A stretch of 13,203 nt of DNA from Clostridia bacterium DTU080 (GTDB taxonomy: Bacteria; Bacillota; Limnochordia; DTU080), in contig LFTP01000163.1 of the NCBI GenBank assembly GCA_001513395.1, positions 1 to 13,203 of the forward strand, given 5' to 3'. Below are positions 13,200 through 13,203 of this stretch, piece after piece (the stretch's first letter is position 1; each line of letters starts with the position of its first letter). Below the pieces are notes generated by a model. It did not search any database. It was not told the origin of the DNA and saw only the letters and a list, made by a program, of their open reading frames with translations. A program made the translations under genes and the position numbers.

Positions 13200-13203
13200 T
13201 CCC

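Noticed and set aside
1..13203. CRISPR array, tRNA or rRNA genes, tandem repeats, prophage genes
   Set aside because: No regularly spaced repeats, cloverleaf or rRNA-like sequence, integrase or phage structural gene could be seen on either strand.

Overview
The window is a chromosomal stretch from a bacterium of moderate GC content (mid-50s percent by eye). Genes are closely packed, with strong GGAGG-type ribosome binding sites and several TTG or GTG starts. Rubredoxin plus a flavodiiron protein suggests an anaerobe or microaerophile that must cope with O2 or NO. A heparinase II/III-type lyase suggests that it also consumes acidic polysaccharides. I cannot name the phylum from the sequence.

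Layout. 1-198: a GC-rich, hairpin-containing stretch that is open in frame 1 from the window edge. It resembles a widely dispersed conserved element I know only from memory. 292-459 (+): rubredoxin, not in the usual long-ORF range. 802-2022 (+): flavodiiron protein. A 342-nt gap with a strong hairpin separates the two. 2045-2088: a long hairpin shared by convergent genes. 2094-4314 (-): a two-gene unit of a fumarylacetoacetate-hydrolase-family enzyme followed by a PHP-domain metal-dependent phosphoesterase. 4315-4469: a divergent promoter region. 4470-6935 (+): a three-gene unit of a hotdog thioesterase, free methionine-(R)-sulfoxide reductase (msrC type) and a COG2509-type FAD-dependent dehydrogenase, closed by a textbook intrinsic terminator at 6939-6978. 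6996-13199 (-): a heparinase II/III-like lyase running to the right edge, then a secreted beta-propeller protein, then (after a structured 384-nt gap) a D-2-hydroxyacid dehydrogenase, then a COG2403 GTPase-like protein related to archaeal cyclic 2,3-diphosphoglycerate synthetase.

Functional reading. The left part handles oxidative or nitrosative stress: rubredoxin feeds electrons to the flavodiiron protein, and msrC repairs free oxidised methionine beside a flavoprotein with a conserved-looking cysteine cluster. The right part looks like degradation of an acidic glycan followed by oxidation or reduction of 2-hydroxyacids; this link is inferred from gene order only.

The least explained signals are: a 12-bp palindrome arm shared by two intergenic hairpins more than 9 kb apart, each lying just 3' of a gene and lacking a U-tract; the structured leader of the hydroxyacid dehydrogenase, where a G.U pair specifically supports folding of the minus-strand RNA; and the bacterial COG2403 protein beside a hydroxyacid dehydrogenase.
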